Counted from the first letter of the stretch, positions 26,748-36,825 are shown. The stretch: DNA of 64,000 nt from Lentzea xinjiangensis (GCF_900110955.1 NZ_FOFR01000033.1:1-64000); one strand, 5' to 3'. Notes: generated from the letters alone by a model not told the origin. Made by a program: numbers and translations.

Positions 26748-27277
26748 CGCCTCCTAGGCAGGAAGATCGGCTCGGAGGACGGACAAGACACGATGATGAT
26801 CCTTGCGGTGGAGCGGGAAAACGGGTTTCGGAGATGGTCAGGGCCGGCTCCGGACGAAGCCGGAACATCGCTTTGCCGACAGAATGTCGGTGGTGCGCAC
26901 GCCGCCCCTTCACCGCGCCGGTGAATTCGGTGGGTACTACCGGTGAAGCCGATTCGAACTCGATTTTCGTCGCATCGGATAAGCTCCTGGAGCCGAGGTG
27001 GTGACTTCGTCCACACCGGCCAGGCCGATCCTGGGCCGGATCAGCACTCGCACGTCAACGACACTCTGCACGACGGCAGTTCTCCTCCGCCTCGACCACA
27101 CTGCTGCGTCATCGCCGCGACCACGTTTCGCCTGGCGCAACGGAAATGGCGAGGACTGACCGGCCTGCAGTCTTCGCCGCATCCGCGTGGACGACACCCA
27201 CGCGTCGTCCACCGACAATTCCTCGGGAGGTGCGACCTTCCGACTGGGACGTTAACGAGGCTAAACAGCTCCACGCC

Positions 27278-27307
27278 GACTGAACTGCGGAGGTCCGCAG
27301 TTCAGTC
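27278..27307. promoter_or_regulatory. perfect 14-bp-arm palindrome, candidate operator
   Basis: GACTGAACTGCGGA and TCCGCAGTTCAGTC are exact complements separated by GG. The core CTGCGGA-N2-TCCGCAG recurs at 62120-62139, and an exact 13-base copy of the left arm (GACTGAACTGCGG) occurs at 61887-61899. Length and symmetry suit a dimeric regulator such as an IclR protein. A factor-independent terminator is less likely since no gene ends nearby. Confidence 0.6.
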
Positions 27308-27921
27308 ACCGACACCCGGCCGGCGCGGCGGTCACCAAGAGGCCGCAGGCGCTCACCAGCGCCAACGACACAGCCACGTCGGCACCCCGGAGGCGAAAGG
27401 GGCAGCTCACCCACCACAAAGGTGTGACGCAGATCGCCGATCGCCGATCAAGACACTACGGTTGTCCGCAGGGCAGACCCGCCCCGTCGGTGGTCACACC
27501 CGCCGACCACTTCATGCCGCGACCGACCGGCCGATCAGGCTGCCGAAGCGCCTTCGCTGTCACGTCCACACCAATCAACGAGCAGCGGCCAAGTCCTAGA
27601 CACATCATAGGAAACAATGTTGACGGTGCATACCCTGTTCACCGATCGTACCCCGCGACGCCGTTTGTATGGACCCATGCGAATCCATGCCCGTTCCTTG
27701 CCCGACGGGGGCACTTCACGGTGATGTGTGACAAATCTCTGCGTGACTTACACCCAGGTGCGACGTTGTCAGCGGCCTGAACGGACACCCACCCCCTTCC
27801 CACCTGCAGACCCAGCTCCAACAAGTGTTTTCATCGCAAGAGGTCGAGAACTTGACCGGATGGGTACTCGTAACGTGGAATCGATAGGAAGCCGATATGA
27901 GCCGAATTGAGACAACGACCA

Positions 27922-27957
27922 CCCGAATGGCTTAGTCGACAACTACGGAGCGCATAA
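27922..27957 (+). promoter_or_regulatory. conserved leader of LAL regulator 1
   Basis: CCCGAATGGCTTAG followed by CGACAACTACGGAGC and the ATG is nearly identical to the leader of the second LAL gene (32147-32184). It contains the GGAG ribosome-binding site. Conservation beyond the ribosome-binding site suggests a shared control element or recent duplication. Confidence 0.55.
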
Positions 27958-30852
27958 ATGGTCGCGGACGCCTACCAACATCCAGGCAGCAGTGCCGCCC
28001 TTGTGGGCCGCGGTGCGGAGTTGGAGCGCATCGTCGAGGCTCTCGAATCGGCGAAGGGCGCGACACCCTCCACGCTCGTGGTGGAGGGCACACCCGGTAT
28101 CGGCAAGACCGCCCTCCTGGACGTGGCGTGCGAACTCGCCCACGAGCGGGGGTTCGTGGTCTGGCGTGCGAACGCCTCGCTGATGGAGCGGGAAATGCCC
28201 TTCGCCGTCGTCCAGCAGCTCTTCGACCGCCTGCGCGACGAACTGCCCCACTGCCGGAACGGCGAAGCCACACCGCACGAGCACGACCTCATCGCCGGGC
28301 ACCTCACCGCCGAGGTGGACGCCTTCGACGAGCTCAAGGTCCACCGAGCAATTCGGGATCTTTACCGCCTCACGGCCGAGATCGCACAGTGCGCACCGCT
28401 CTGCCTGGTCATCGACGACGTGCAGTGGACGGACGTGCCGTCGCTGCGCTGGCTGAACTACCTCGTCCATCGCGTCGTCAAGCTCCCGATCGTGATGCTG
28501 ATGACCCGCACACCCGGGATCCGGCCGACCGATTCCCTGCTGATCGCGGAGCTGGAGATCTACTCCGAGCGCATGAGGCTCGCGTTCTTCACCGCGCAGA
28601 ACGTCGTGCAGCTCACCGAGCGAATGCTCGGGCGAACGCCGGACGTGGAGTTCGCCCAGGCCTTCATCGACGCCACCGGCGGCTGCCCCACGGTGACGCG
28701 TCACATCCTGGGTGTGATGCGGGAGCGATCGGTACCGCCGGACGAGAACGTCGCGAACGACTTGCTCCGCCCCGAATGCGAGAAACTCGGCCAGTCGCTG
28801 CTCGCACGGCTCAACCGCCAGTCACCCGAACTCGTCGAGCTCGCCAAGGCGATCGCGGTCGTGGAGCCGGCGGACCTGCCCCTCCTGACCGCCGTCATGG
28901 ACATCAACAACGGCGAGGCCGCCGATCGAGTGCAGCAGTTGGAAGGGATGGGGGTGCTCACACCGGAGGGCAAACTGACGTTCGCGCACCGGGTGATCAA
29001 GAACACGATCGAGAGCGCGATCGGATACCGGGAGCGCGAGGAACTGCACGCCAAGGCCGCGCGCTTCCTGCACCACACGCGGGCACCCGCTTTTCTCGTG
29101 GCACGCCATGTCCTGCGAACGCCCTCCCAGCTGGGGGCTTGGGCGGTGCAGGCCCTGCGCGCCACCGCCGACACCGTGATCGCCGAGGGCGATGCCCGCT
29201 TCGGGGCACAGCTCCTCACCAGGGCTCTTGACGAGGAGCTCTCCGTCAAGCGGAGGAAGGACCTGCTGCTGCGGCTCGGCCTGGCCGAGACCTACTTCGA
29301 CCCGCGGATGGCCGTGGTGCACCTCGAGGAGGGGATGATCGGGCTGGACGATCCGGAGGAGATCCTCGCGGCCGCTTGTCAGCTCGCGGAGATCCTCTAC
29401 TTCGACGGTGCGTACGACAGCGCGAGCGAGGTGCTGCACCGGACCATGGCCGAGATCGGGCCGAAGATCCCCGCAGCTGTCGACGTGGTGCGCCTGTTGG
29501 AACGGATCACCGTGCCGTCCCGTGACCCGAGGGCCGTGCAGGTGGACTTGCGCCAGTTCGACGAGCAGGAGTGGCGCCGCGGTGACGAGCACGGCCGCCG
29601 GCTGGCGGGACTGATCGCCGAAGACACCAGCAACCAGGGCGTCGACCTGGCGCAGTGCCGCAAGGCCGCGCTCGCGGCGCTGTCCGGCGGTGCGACCGCC
29701 GTGCTGCAGCACCCGCAACGAATGTTCGGAGTGCTCAACGCCCTCATCCGCGCCGATGAGGCGGTGCTCGCGGTGCGCCACTGCGACGAGATCCTGCTCG
29801 AAGCTCATCGGCAAAGGCTGACGTTGATCGCCCTGCTCGGTCACTCGCTCCGGTCGCGGGCGCACCACCACCAAGGGTTCTACGCGGAGGCGGCCGCGGA
29901 CGCGGAACTCGCGTTGTCCGCGGCGCGAACCGCGAAGCTCCCCCCTGACCACTTGGGACACGTCTACGCCGTCGACGCCTGGGTTCGCGCTCAGCTGGCG
30001 CTCGGGGACCTCGACGCAGCGGAGAACGCGCTTCAGCCGTTCGGCAGGTCCAGAGAACTGCCACGGAGTTGGCACCACACCGCTCTTCTGCACGCCAGGG
30101 GCGCTCTGCGCATGGAGCTCGGTGAGTGCGAGGGAGCGCTCGCCGACCAGCTCGAGTGCGGTGAGCGGTTCCTGGCCTGGGGCCGGCGCAGTCCGGCCGT
30201 GCGCCCCTGGCGGTCCTTCGCGGCGCTGGCGCACTTCCGGCTCGGACAAACAAAGCCTGCCCTCGACCTGGCGTTGCAGGAGCTGAAGCTGGCGCGGGAG
30301 TGGGGTGCGCCGACCGTGATCGGTCGTGCCCTGCTGACCGTGGGCATCGTGACCGGCGGCGCCGCCGCCGCTGCCCCGTGGCTGACCGAGGCCGACTCGG
30401 TGCTGCGCCGGTCGCCCGCGCGAATGCTGCACGCACAGGCACTGCTGGAACTCGCGGCCACACGGTGGGAGAAAGGCCAACGCGACGCCGCCCGGCAACA
30501 CGTCGCGGAAGCGAAGGCACTGGGCGAGCAGTGCGGCGTCGTCGTGGAACCGAGAGAGCGGCTCGCCGGCTCGACCTCCGACGGCAGACCACGCACACCG
30601 GTCCAGCACTCCGTCGAACCGACGCACGTCGCGCCACCTGCCCCTCGACTCAGCGCGCTCGCGCTGACACCGCACGAGTGCCGCGTCGCCACTTTGGTGC
30701 TCGAAGGGAACTCGAACGACGAAATCGGGCACAAGCTGAACGTCTCGCGGCGCACCGTCGAGTTCCACCTCACGAACATCTACCGCAAGCTGGGCGTGCG
30801 TCGGCGAACCCAGCTGTCCTCCGCACTGGCGGGCTTCATCCCGCGGAGGTGA
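27958..30852 (+). CDS. LAL-family (large ATP-binding LuxR) transcriptional regulator 1
   Basis: This 964-residue protein has an N-terminal STAND/AAA-type ATPase with Walker A EGTPGIGKTALL (lysine near 50) and Walker B LCLVIDDVQW. A long TPR-like helical middle follows. The C-terminal LuxR helix-turn-helix at about 895-955 reads LTPHECRVATLVLEGNSNDE, then VSRRTVEFHLTNIYRKLGV. LAL proteins are usually pathway-specific activators of macrolide and polyketide clusters, switching on when a ligand reaches the ATPase/TPR part. Start ATG 27958 is supported by GGAG. It is co-oriented with a close paralogue 1.3 kb downstream, and each gene is followed by the same hairpin. Confidence 0.93.
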   Translation: MVADAYQHPGSSAALVGRGAELERIVEALESAKGATPSTLVVEGTPGIGKTALLDVACELAHERGFVVWRANASLMEREMPFAVVQQLFDRLRDELPHCRNGEATPHEHDLIAGHLTAEVDAFDELKVHRAIRDLYRLTAEIAQCAPLCLVIDDVQWTDVPSLRWLNYLVHRVVKLPIVMLMTRTPGIRPTDSLLIAELEIYSERMRLAFFTAQNVVQLTERMLGRTPDVEFAQAFIDATGGCPTVTRHILGVMRERSVPPDENVANDLLRPECEKLGQSLLARLNRQSPELVELAKAIAVVEPADLPLLTAVMDINNGEAADRVQQLEGMGVLTPEGKLTFAHRVIKNTIESAIGYREREELHAKAARFLHHTRAPAFLVARHVLRTPSQLGAWAVQALRATADTVIAEGDARFGAQLLTRALDEELSVKRRKDLLLRLGLAETYFDPRMAVVHLEEGMIGLDDPEEILAAACQLAEILYFDGAYDSASEVLHRTMAEIGPKIPAAVDVVRLLERITVPSRDPRAVQVDLRQFDEQEWRRGDEHGRRLAGLIAEDTSNQGVDLAQCRKAALAALSGGATAVLQHPQRMFGVLNALIRADEAVLAVRHCDEILLEAHRQRLTLIALLGHSLRSRAHHHQGFYAEAAADAELALSAARTAKLPPDHLGHVYAVDAWVRAQLALGDLDAAENALQPFGRSRELPRSWHHTALLHARGALRMELGECEGALADQLECGERFLAWGRRSPAVRPWRSFAALAHFRLGQTKPALDLALQELKLAREWGAPTVIGRALLTVGIVTGGAAAAAPWLTEADSVLRRSPARMLHAQALLELAATRWEKGQRDAARQHVAEAKALGEQCGVVVEPRERLAGSTSDGRPRTPVQHSVEPTHVAPPAPRLSALALTPHECRVATLVLEGNSNDEIGHKLNVSRRTVEFHLTNIYRKLGVRRRTQLSSALAGFIPRR

Positions 30853-30872
30853 CGTCCCGGGAAGCGGGCACA

Positions 30873-30902
30873 CCGGGCACTGCGCTTCTCCGCAGTGCCC
30901 GG
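30873..30902 (+). terminator. perfect 12-bp stem-loop after LAL 1
   Basis: CCGGGCACTGCG pairs with CGCAGTGCCCGG around loop CTTCTC, 20 bases after the stop codon. The inner CACTGCG/CGCAGTG part also matches the operator-like motif found at 62120, so a dual role cannot be excluded. Confidence 0.7.
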
Positions 30903-31120
30903 AACGTGTCACAGCGCGGCCCACGAGCCCGACATGTGCGTCCACAGGCGCAATTCCCCGGCTCGGAGAGCCGACGTGCTTCCGGAACCCGGCGTGACGC
31001 ATCGGAGAGAACAGCCTCTCCCCCTGATCGCCGTCCTAGCATCACGGCCGCGCTGGGCTGGAATGCGGGCACCCGGCTGAACATCCGCGAGCACGACGGC
31101 CTGCTGGTCGTCACCGCCGA

Positions 31121-31170
31121 CCCTGTGCCGCTCGAAAAGTCATCGCCGCAGTTCACGCGGCATACCTGTA
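31121..31170. repeat. dispersed repeat copy A
   Basis: This stretch aligns with 56105-56154 in the same orientation, with roughly 78 percent identity over 50 bases. The exact core is CCGCTCGAAAAGTCATC. Both copies lie in non-coding DNA. Confidence 0.55.
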
Positions 31171-31305
31171 CTGGTTTACGGGGTGCGCAGTGGTCGACGG
31201 CGAAGGCTCTCGAGGTCATGTGCCGCTGCGAGGTGCTGTTGGATGCCTGGTGGTCGCTGGTCGCGGGCCTGATGAGGCCGGCGTGTCGCAATGGCAGCCT
31301 GACCT

Positions 31306-31318
31306 TGCGGACTCCGCA
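31306..31318. promoter_or_regulatory. TGCGGA-C-TCCGCA palindrome
   Basis: Six-base perfect arms have a one-base spacer. The palindrome belongs to the same TGCGGA/TCCGCA motif family as the sites at 27278 and 62120 but is shorter. Confidence 0.35.
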
Positions 31319-32146
31319 GTCACACACGGCCCTGAAATCTCCCCATCGTTGAAAATTGTCGGGAGACGATGGCAGAGAGCACTGATCGCCGAGCAGCTCC
31401 GAGTCGAGGCGCTTTCCGGCGCAATGCCGACCACTCTGCGCGGTGATGCGCGGGAGCGCTTGCTGCCGATCCTCGCCGACCTCTGCGATGCCACCCGTGA
31501 AGCCGTCCAGCTGTCCGTGCGCTGCGGCACCGTGGCGCGAGGCGCCGAACGCGTGCACGGCAGAGAGCTCGTGGACGTGCAGAGGTAAGGGATCGCCTTC
31601 GACCGCGGCGAGTGGTTCCCTGCCTCCCGGCGTCACCGCACCGGTGTGCGGGCCGGGCCGGATCTTGGTGGGAGCCATCTCCGTTGCCAGACTTACCGAC
31701 CGGCTGAGCCGGATGCGATCACCCGACGCCTCGACCAAGCCGCCAGAACCGCCTCCCGTGAACTCCGCACCGTCAGGTTCGATGCCGCGATCCATGAACG
31801 GCGAGCTGAGCGAGCGAGATCGAGATTCGTCTCTCACTTTCATCAACTGCACATCAAATCCCGCAACCGCACACCACCGATGGAGTAGCACAACGCCTTT
31901 CTTATGGACCCGAACGACGACATCGATGAGTCCACCTCCCCTGGAATTGTCCATGTCGCAAGTGTGACGAACCTCGTCGTAACTTCCATCCCGGCACCAC
32001 TTTGACGAAGATGGATCGAACTTAACCGACGCCACCTGCGGAATCAGCATGGGACAAGTCCACCTATTTCGACGGTTCGCAGGTGTCATCGCACGGGTAC
32101 CCGTGCCGTGGAATTAAAAGGGCGGCCTGGACGCATCAAATCGATA

Positions 32147-32184
32147 CCCGAATGGCCTAGCCCGACAATTACGGAGCACTCAAA
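32147..32184 (+). promoter_or_regulatory. conserved leader of LAL regulator 2
   Basis: CCCGAATGGCCTAG, then CGACAATTACGGAGC and the ATG at 32185, parallels the leader of LAL 1. A shared AATCGATA also occurs just upstream of this copy and further upstream of copy 1. Confidence 0.55.
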
Positions 32185-35082
32185 ATGGACGCCAACGCAA
32201 GTCAACGCCGGAATCTCCACAGCCGGGACACCCTCGTTGGCCGCGGCGCCGAGTTGAAACGGATCACTGAGGCCTTCGAATCAGCCGAGGCCGCGAGACC
32301 CTCCGCGATCCTGTTCGAAGGAGCCACCGGCATCGGCAAGACGACGCTGCTGGAGGCCGCGTGCACGATGGCACGCGAACGCGGGTTCGTGGTCTGCCGG
32401 GCCACGGCGTCGCCGATGGAGCGGGAGATGCCTTTCGCCGTCGTCCAGCAGCTCTTCGAGCACCTGCATCAGGAGCTGGCCCCCGACGGGGACCATGAAG
32501 CCGCGCCGCACGGCCACAACGTCATCGCCGGGCGTTTCGGCGACGAGGTGGACAACTTCGAGGAGATCCACGTCCACCAGGCGATCCGCGGCGTCTACCG
32601 CATCACGGCCGGTCTCGCGCAACGGGCACCCCTCTGCCTCGTCATCGATGACCTGCAATGGACGGACGTGCCCTCCCTGCGATGGCTCAACTACCTCGTC
32701 CACCGCGTTGTCAAGCTTCCGATCACGATTCTGCTGGGCCGCACGTCCGGCGTCCGGCCGACCGATCCGATCCTCGTCGCCGAGCTCGAGATCTACTCGG
32801 AGCGCGTGAAGCTCGGCGTTCTCACGACGCGGGACGTTGCGACTCTCACCGAGCAGGTGCTCGGACGTGTGCCACAGGAGAGGTTCACAGAAGCGCTCCT
32901 CCAGGCGACCAACGGCTGCCCCATGGTGTCAACCCAGATCCTGACCCTGATGCGGGAACAGTCAGTCGCGCCGGACGACCAAGCCGCGGACAACCTGATC
33001 ACTCCCGATCCCGGGGAACTCGGCCGGTCCGTGCTCGCGCGGCTCAACCGCCAGTCACGCGAACTGGTCGAGATCGCCAAGGTGATCGCGGTCGTGGCAC
33101 CGCCCGACCTGGAGCTCCTGGCCGCCGTCACCGACATGAACAGCGGCGCGGCCGCCGAGCAGGTGCGACAGCTCGAGGGGATGGGTGTGCTCGCGCCGGA
33201 AGGCAAGCTCACGTTCGCGCACTCGGTGCTCAAGGACGCGATCGAGAGCGCGGTCGGCTACGGCGAACAGGAGGAGCTGCATGCCGAAGCCGCACAGTTC
33301 CTGTACCAGACGCGAGCACCTTCTCCCCTCATCGCGCGTCATGTTCTGCGAACGTCCTCGCGTCTGGGCTCCTGGGCGGTGGACACGTTGCGGACCGCGG
33401 CCGACACGTTGATCACCGAGGGCGACCCGCGGTCAGGAGCCAAGCTTCTGGACAGGGCACTGCAGGAAGATCTCTCGGCCGTGCAACGGCGGGATCTGGT
33501 GCTGCGGCTCGGATGCGCGGAGGCCTACTTCGATCCCCGGACGGCGATGGTGCATCTCGAGGAGGGCTTGAGCGAACTGGACGACCCGGAGAGGGTCCTC
33601 GCGGTCGTGTGCAAGCTTTCCCAGATCCTGTACCTCGACGGCGCGTACGAGAAGGCCGACGAGATACTCCGCCGGACCACGGCCCAGATCGGGCCGAAGA
33701 TTCCCGCGGCGATCGACATGTTGCACCTCCTGAGGAAACTCACCGTCCCGTCTCGAGATCCCCGAGCTCAGGACGTGGATCTCCATCAGTTCGACGAGCA
33801 GGAGTGGCGCCGTGGCGACCCGCGCGGCCGCAGACTGGCGGCGTTGATCGCCGAGGATGCCGGCAACCGGGGAGTGGACCTGCCGTTGTGCCGAAAGGCG
33901 GCCCTCGCGGCGATGTCGGCCGGCGCAGCCACCATCCTGCAACATCCGCAGCGACTCGTCGGGGTGCTCAACTCCCTCATACGCACCGACGACCTCGAAC
34001 TCGTGATGCGCTACTGCAACGAGATCGTGCTCGAAGCACACCGGGAAGGACTGTCGTTGATCGAACTGCTCGGTCACACCGTTCGCTCCCGGGCGCATTA
34101 CCACTGCGGGTCGTTCACCGCGGCCGTCGCGGACGCCAGGCTCGCCCTGTCGGCGGCGCGGAAGGCAAGACTGCCTCCGGACCACTTCGGCAACGTCTAC
34201 GCCGTCGAGGCGCTCGTCCGCGCACAGCTGGTGCTCGGCGCCACCGACGCCGCGGAGCAGGCGCTCCTGCTGCTCGGCAGGTCCGAGGCACTGCCGCAGA
34301 CCTGGCAGCACACCGTCCTCCTGCACGCCAGGGGCGAGTTGCGCATGGAGCGCGGCGACGCCGAAGGAGCTCTCGCCGACCATCTCGAATGTGGTGAGCG
34401 CCTGGAGTCCTGGGGCATGGGCAGTCCGGCTGTGCGTCCCTGGCGGTCTCACGCGGCGCTGGCCAGGCTCCGGCTCGGACAACGTCAGCCCGCGCTCGAT
34501 CTGGCGCTGCAGGAGCTCGAACTGGCACGCGGGTGGGGCGCGCCGACCGTCATCGGCCGCGCGCTGCTGACCGTGGGCATCGTGACCGGTGGTGCGGCCG
34601 CCGCTCAGTGGCTGACCGAGGCCGATGCACTGCTGAGGAAGTCGCCGGCGCGGATGCTGCACGCACAAGTACTGCTGGAACTCGCCATCACGCGATGGGA
34701 GAAGGGACAGCACGACGCCGCGGGGCGACACCTCACAGAGGCGAGGATGCTCGGCGACCAGTGCGGGGTCGTCGTGGAGCCGGGGGAACGACTCGCGGGC
34801 ATGGCGACCGGCATCCCGCAGGAAGCCCCAGTCCCGCAGTCCTCGGAACCGACGAAGGTCGTGCCGTCCGATCCCCGGACCAACGTGCTCTCCCTGACAC
34901 CACACGAGTACCGCGTGGCCGGCCTGGTACTCGAAGGGAACTCGAACGACGAGATCGCGCACAAGTTGAACGTCTCCCGTCGCACGATCGAGTTCCACCT
35001 CACGAACATCTACCGCAAGCTCGGCGTGCGCCGCCGAACTCAGCTGTCCGCCGCGCTCGCGGGTTACGTCCCGCGGACGTGA
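32185..35082 (+). CDS. LAL-family transcriptional regulator 2 (paralogue of LAL 1)
   Basis: The 965 residues are co-linear with LAL 1 throughout. Walker A is EGATGIGKTTLL (lysine near 52), Walker B is LCLVIDDLQW, a TPR-like middle follows, and the C-terminal LuxR domain reads LTPHEYRVAGLVLEGNSNDE then VSRRTIEFHLTNIYRKLGV. The recognition helices of the two paralogues differ only by conservative changes (V/I), so they probably bind the same or very similar sites. More divergence lies in the sensor part, which would allow two ligands to feed one regulon. A terminator-like hairpin follows, then two IclR genes on the same strand. Confidence 0.93.
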   Translation: MDANASQRRNLHSRDTLVGRGAELKRITEAFESAEAARPSAILFEGATGIGKTTLLEAACTMARERGFVVCRATASPMEREMPFAVVQQLFEHLHQELAPDGDHEAAPHGHNVIAGRFGDEVDNFEEIHVHQAIRGVYRITAGLAQRAPLCLVIDDLQWTDVPSLRWLNYLVHRVVKLPITILLGRTSGVRPTDPILVAELEIYSERVKLGVLTTRDVATLTEQVLGRVPQERFTEALLQATNGCPMVSTQILTLMREQSVAPDDQAADNLITPDPGELGRSVLARLNRQSRELVEIAKVIAVVAPPDLELLAAVTDMNSGAAAEQVRQLEGMGVLAPEGKLTFAHSVLKDAIESAVGYGEQEELHAEAAQFLYQTRAPSPLIARHVLRTSSRLGSWAVDTLRTAADTLITEGDPRSGAKLLDRALQEDLSAVQRRDLVLRLGCAEAYFDPRTAMVHLEEGLSELDDPERVLAVVCKLSQILYLDGAYEKADEILRRTTAQIGPKIPAAIDMLHLLRKLTVPSRDPRAQDVDLHQFDEQEWRRGDPRGRRLAALIAEDAGNRGVDLPLCRKAALAAMSAGAATILQHPQRLVGVLNSLIRTDDLELVMRYCNEIVLEAHREGLSLIELLGHTVRSRAHYHCGSFTAAVADARLALSAARKARLPPDHFGNVYAVEALVRAQLVLGATDAAEQALLLLGRSEALPQTWQHTVLLHARGELRMERGDAEGALADHLECGERLESWGMGSPAVRPWRSHAALARLRLGQRQPALDLALQELELARGWGAPTVIGRALLTVGIVTGGAAAAQWLTEADALLRKSPARMLHAQVLLELAITRWEKGQHDAAGRHLTEARMLGDQCGVVVEPGERLAGMATGIPQEAPVPQSSEPTKVVPSDPRTNVLSLTPHEYRVAGLVLEGNSNDEIAHKLNVSRRTIEFHLTNIYRKLGVRRRTQLSAALAGYVPRT

Positions 35083-35101
35083 CCCTGTCGGGCAGAGCAC
35101 A

Positions 35102-35131
35102 CCGGGCACTGCGGTTCTCCGCAGTGTCCGG
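35102..35131 (+). terminator. stem-loop after LAL 2, paralogous to the LAL 1 hairpin
   Basis: CCGGGCACTGCG pairs with CGCAGTGTCCGG around GTTCTC (12 bp with one G-T pair). Sequence and position match the hairpin after LAL 1, showing that the duplicated unit included gene, leader and terminator. Confidence 0.68.
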
Positions 35132-35211
35132 TGCCTCGTCCTGGCGCACAGTGGTCCTTGCCACCGGCCGCTCAGCATGCCGGCAAGCCACGTGCCGCAG
35201 GAGGAAACCCT

Positions 35212-35910
35212 TTGTCCAGTGCGGAGGTCGTGCACGGCCGCCCGGTCAAGAAGGCTTTCGAGCTGATCGAGCTGTTGTCCGGGTCGGGGGGAAGGACTCT
35301 CGCAGAACTGGCGCGCGCGTCCGGTCTGCCGAAGTCCTCCCTGCACCGGATGATGGACGCGTTGACCGGGTCGGGCCTCGTCCGGCGCACGTCGGGCGGG
35401 TACGAGCTCGGCGACGGCCTGTTCGACCTGATCGACGACAGTGCGCGGGCACGGGTCGACCGCGTGCTGAAGACCACGCTGACTCCGCACATCCTCGATC
35501 TGAGGGAGATTACGGGCGGTGTCGTCAGCACTGGAATCCTGTCAGGACCGCACGTCCGCCAGATCGACGTGCAGTACGACATGCGACACCTGCGTCTCGG
35601 GCAACGTGTGCCCACGATGCTTCCCGTGCACTGCACCGCGATAGGCCGCGCCCTGCGATCCCGCAACCCGGACGCCGTCGCGGTCGCGAACGGCGAGCTG
35701 TACGACGGCGTGATCTGCATCGCTGCTTCCCTGGCCGCCGACCACCGCCTCCCCCGCATGGCGATCGGTGTCTGGGGACCGGCGAAGACGCTCAACGTGG
35801 ACTTCACCGTCGCCGCCCTCAAACGCACCGTCCGCACCATGCGTTCCGCCCTGCTGCGCTGCTCTCGTTCGACCGCATCCGTACTCGCTGATCTGGTGCG
35901 GGCAAACTGA
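35212..35910 (+). CDS. IclR-family regulator (TTG start)
   Basis: The TTG at 35212 lies seven bases after AGGAGG, which fixes the start and gives 232 residues. The winged HTH reads RTLAELARASGLPKSSLHRM. The effector domain carries the IclR signature LPVHCTAIGRALRS. It is shorter than the usual 250-270 residues. The loss falls between the GRALRS helix and MAIGVWGP, part of the ligand-binding domain, so effector binding may be altered or absent. It lies between LAL 2 and a second IclR gene, all on one strand. Confidence 0.85.
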   Translation: MSSAEVVHGRPVKKAFELIELLSGSGGRTLAELARASGLPKSSLHRMMDALTGSGLVRRTSGGYELGDGLFDLIDDSARARVDRVLKTTLTPHILDLREITGGVVSTGILSGPHVRQIDVQYDMRHLRLGQRVPTMLPVHCTAIGRALRSRNPDAVAVANGELYDGVICIAASLAADHRLPRMAIGVWGPAKTLNVDFTVAALKRTVRTMRSALLRCSRSTASVLADLVRAN

Positions 35911-36035
35911 TCCGCTCGCCGCAGCCGCACCTCTCCGGCAGGCCGGCGAACGGGTGAACGCCCGTTTCAGGCCGGACGACGGCGGTGTGCCGAACGGAGC
36001 ATTCCCGCAGTGCCCAATCGAAGGGAGCCGTGTTA

Positions 36036-36815
36036 GTGGATCCGCTGTCAGAGACCCGGAACGCACCAGGTGGTCCTCTGCGCAAGGCTCTCGCGTTGAT
36101 CGAGGAGCTCGCCGGCGCCGATTGTGCGATGTCGCTGTCCGACCTCGCCCGGCGTTGTGGACAGCCCAAGTCGTCTGTCCACCGCGTGCTCGGTGTGCTG
36201 GCCGACCTGAACCTCGTGACCCCCTCCGAGGGCGGCTTCGTGCTCGGTGACCACCTCTTCGACATCACCCAGCACAGCGATCAAGCGAGGGCCGAACGAC
36301 TGCGCCGCCTCTTCAACCCCCTCCTGATCGAGTTGCAGGACCGCACCCGCGGCGTCGTCGCCCTGGGCGTCCTCAGCGGGACCCAGGTTCGCTACGTCGA
36401 GCTGCTCTACCGCCATGACCTGACCGAGTACGTGCAACGCCAGCCGCTGCCGCACCCGGCCGCGAGCACGGCCACCGGACGCGCCCTGCTCGCGTTCAGG
36501 CCCGACCTCCCCGAGCGCATCGGCGAGTTCGCCGCGACGGCAAACGCCCGACCGGAGCAGCTGATGCTCGACCTGCGCACCGTGCGCAAGCGCGACATGG
36601 CGATCGTGACCAAGGACGCGGCGCACGGTGGTTCTGCGATGGCCGTGCCGGTGCGCATCGGCGGCCAGATGCCCTACGTGGCGATCGGCGTCGCCTGCCC
36701 CGGACAGCTCGACCTCCCGCGTACGACCATCGCGCTGCGCAGGGTCGCCACCATGGCGGCCGCCTTGGCCAGCACGCGACTCACCGGCATGACGAGTGAT
36801 CGAGGAGCGAGCTGA
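36036..36815 (+). CDS. IclR-family regulator
   Basis: GTG 36036 follows AAGGGAG at eight bases and gives 259 residues, the normal family size. The HTH is MSLSDLARRCGQPKSSVHRV. The effector domain includes PHPAASTATGRALLA, where the family's conserved cysteine position (HCTAxGK) is replaced, and MAVPVRIGGQMPYVAIGVAC. It ends ten bases from the convergent stop of the AT-like gene. Together with the adjacent IclR gene it makes a regulator pair downstream of the LAL duplication. The operator palindromes listed elsewhere are candidate targets. Confidence 0.87.
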   Translation: MDPLSETRNAPGGPLRKALALIEELAGADCAMSLSDLARRCGQPKSSVHRVLGVLADLNLVTPSEGGFVLGDHLFDITQHSDQARAERLRRLFNPLLIELQDRTRGVVALGVLSGTQVRYVELLYRHDLTEYVQRQPLPHPAASTATGRALLAFRPDLPERIGEFAATANARPEQLMLDLRTVRKRDMAIVTKDAAHGGSAMAVPVRIGGQMPYVAIGVACPGQLDLPRTTIALRRVATMAAALASTRLTGMTSDRGAS

Positions 36816-36825
36816 GCACCGCGCG

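Larger units (their letters stand above)
26748..27957. other. divergent intergenic region between iterative PKS and first LAL regulator
   Basis: About 1.2 kb without a convincing gene. It contains the longest perfect palindrome of the window (27278-27307) and a less GC-rich stretch around 27590-27900 that probably holds the LAL promoter. The last 40 bases match the leader of the second LAL gene. Confidence 0.5.
30903..32184. other. intergenic region between the two LAL regulators
   Basis: No gene that I can support, although frames on both strands stay open. Contents noted: a roughly 50-bp repeat (31121-31170) shared with 56105-56154, a TGCGGA-C-TCCGCA palindrome (31306-31318), a CTGCGGAAT half-site near 32036, and the conserved LAL leader at the right end. 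This spacer may be the remnant of genes lost after the LAL duplication. Confidence 0.45.

Noticed and set aside
30836..32089. 417-codon open frame on the - strand between the LAL genes
   Set aside because: No domain, no ribosome-binding site and amino acid composition typical of shadow frames in high-GC DNA. It also overlaps the LAL 1 terminator hairpin.
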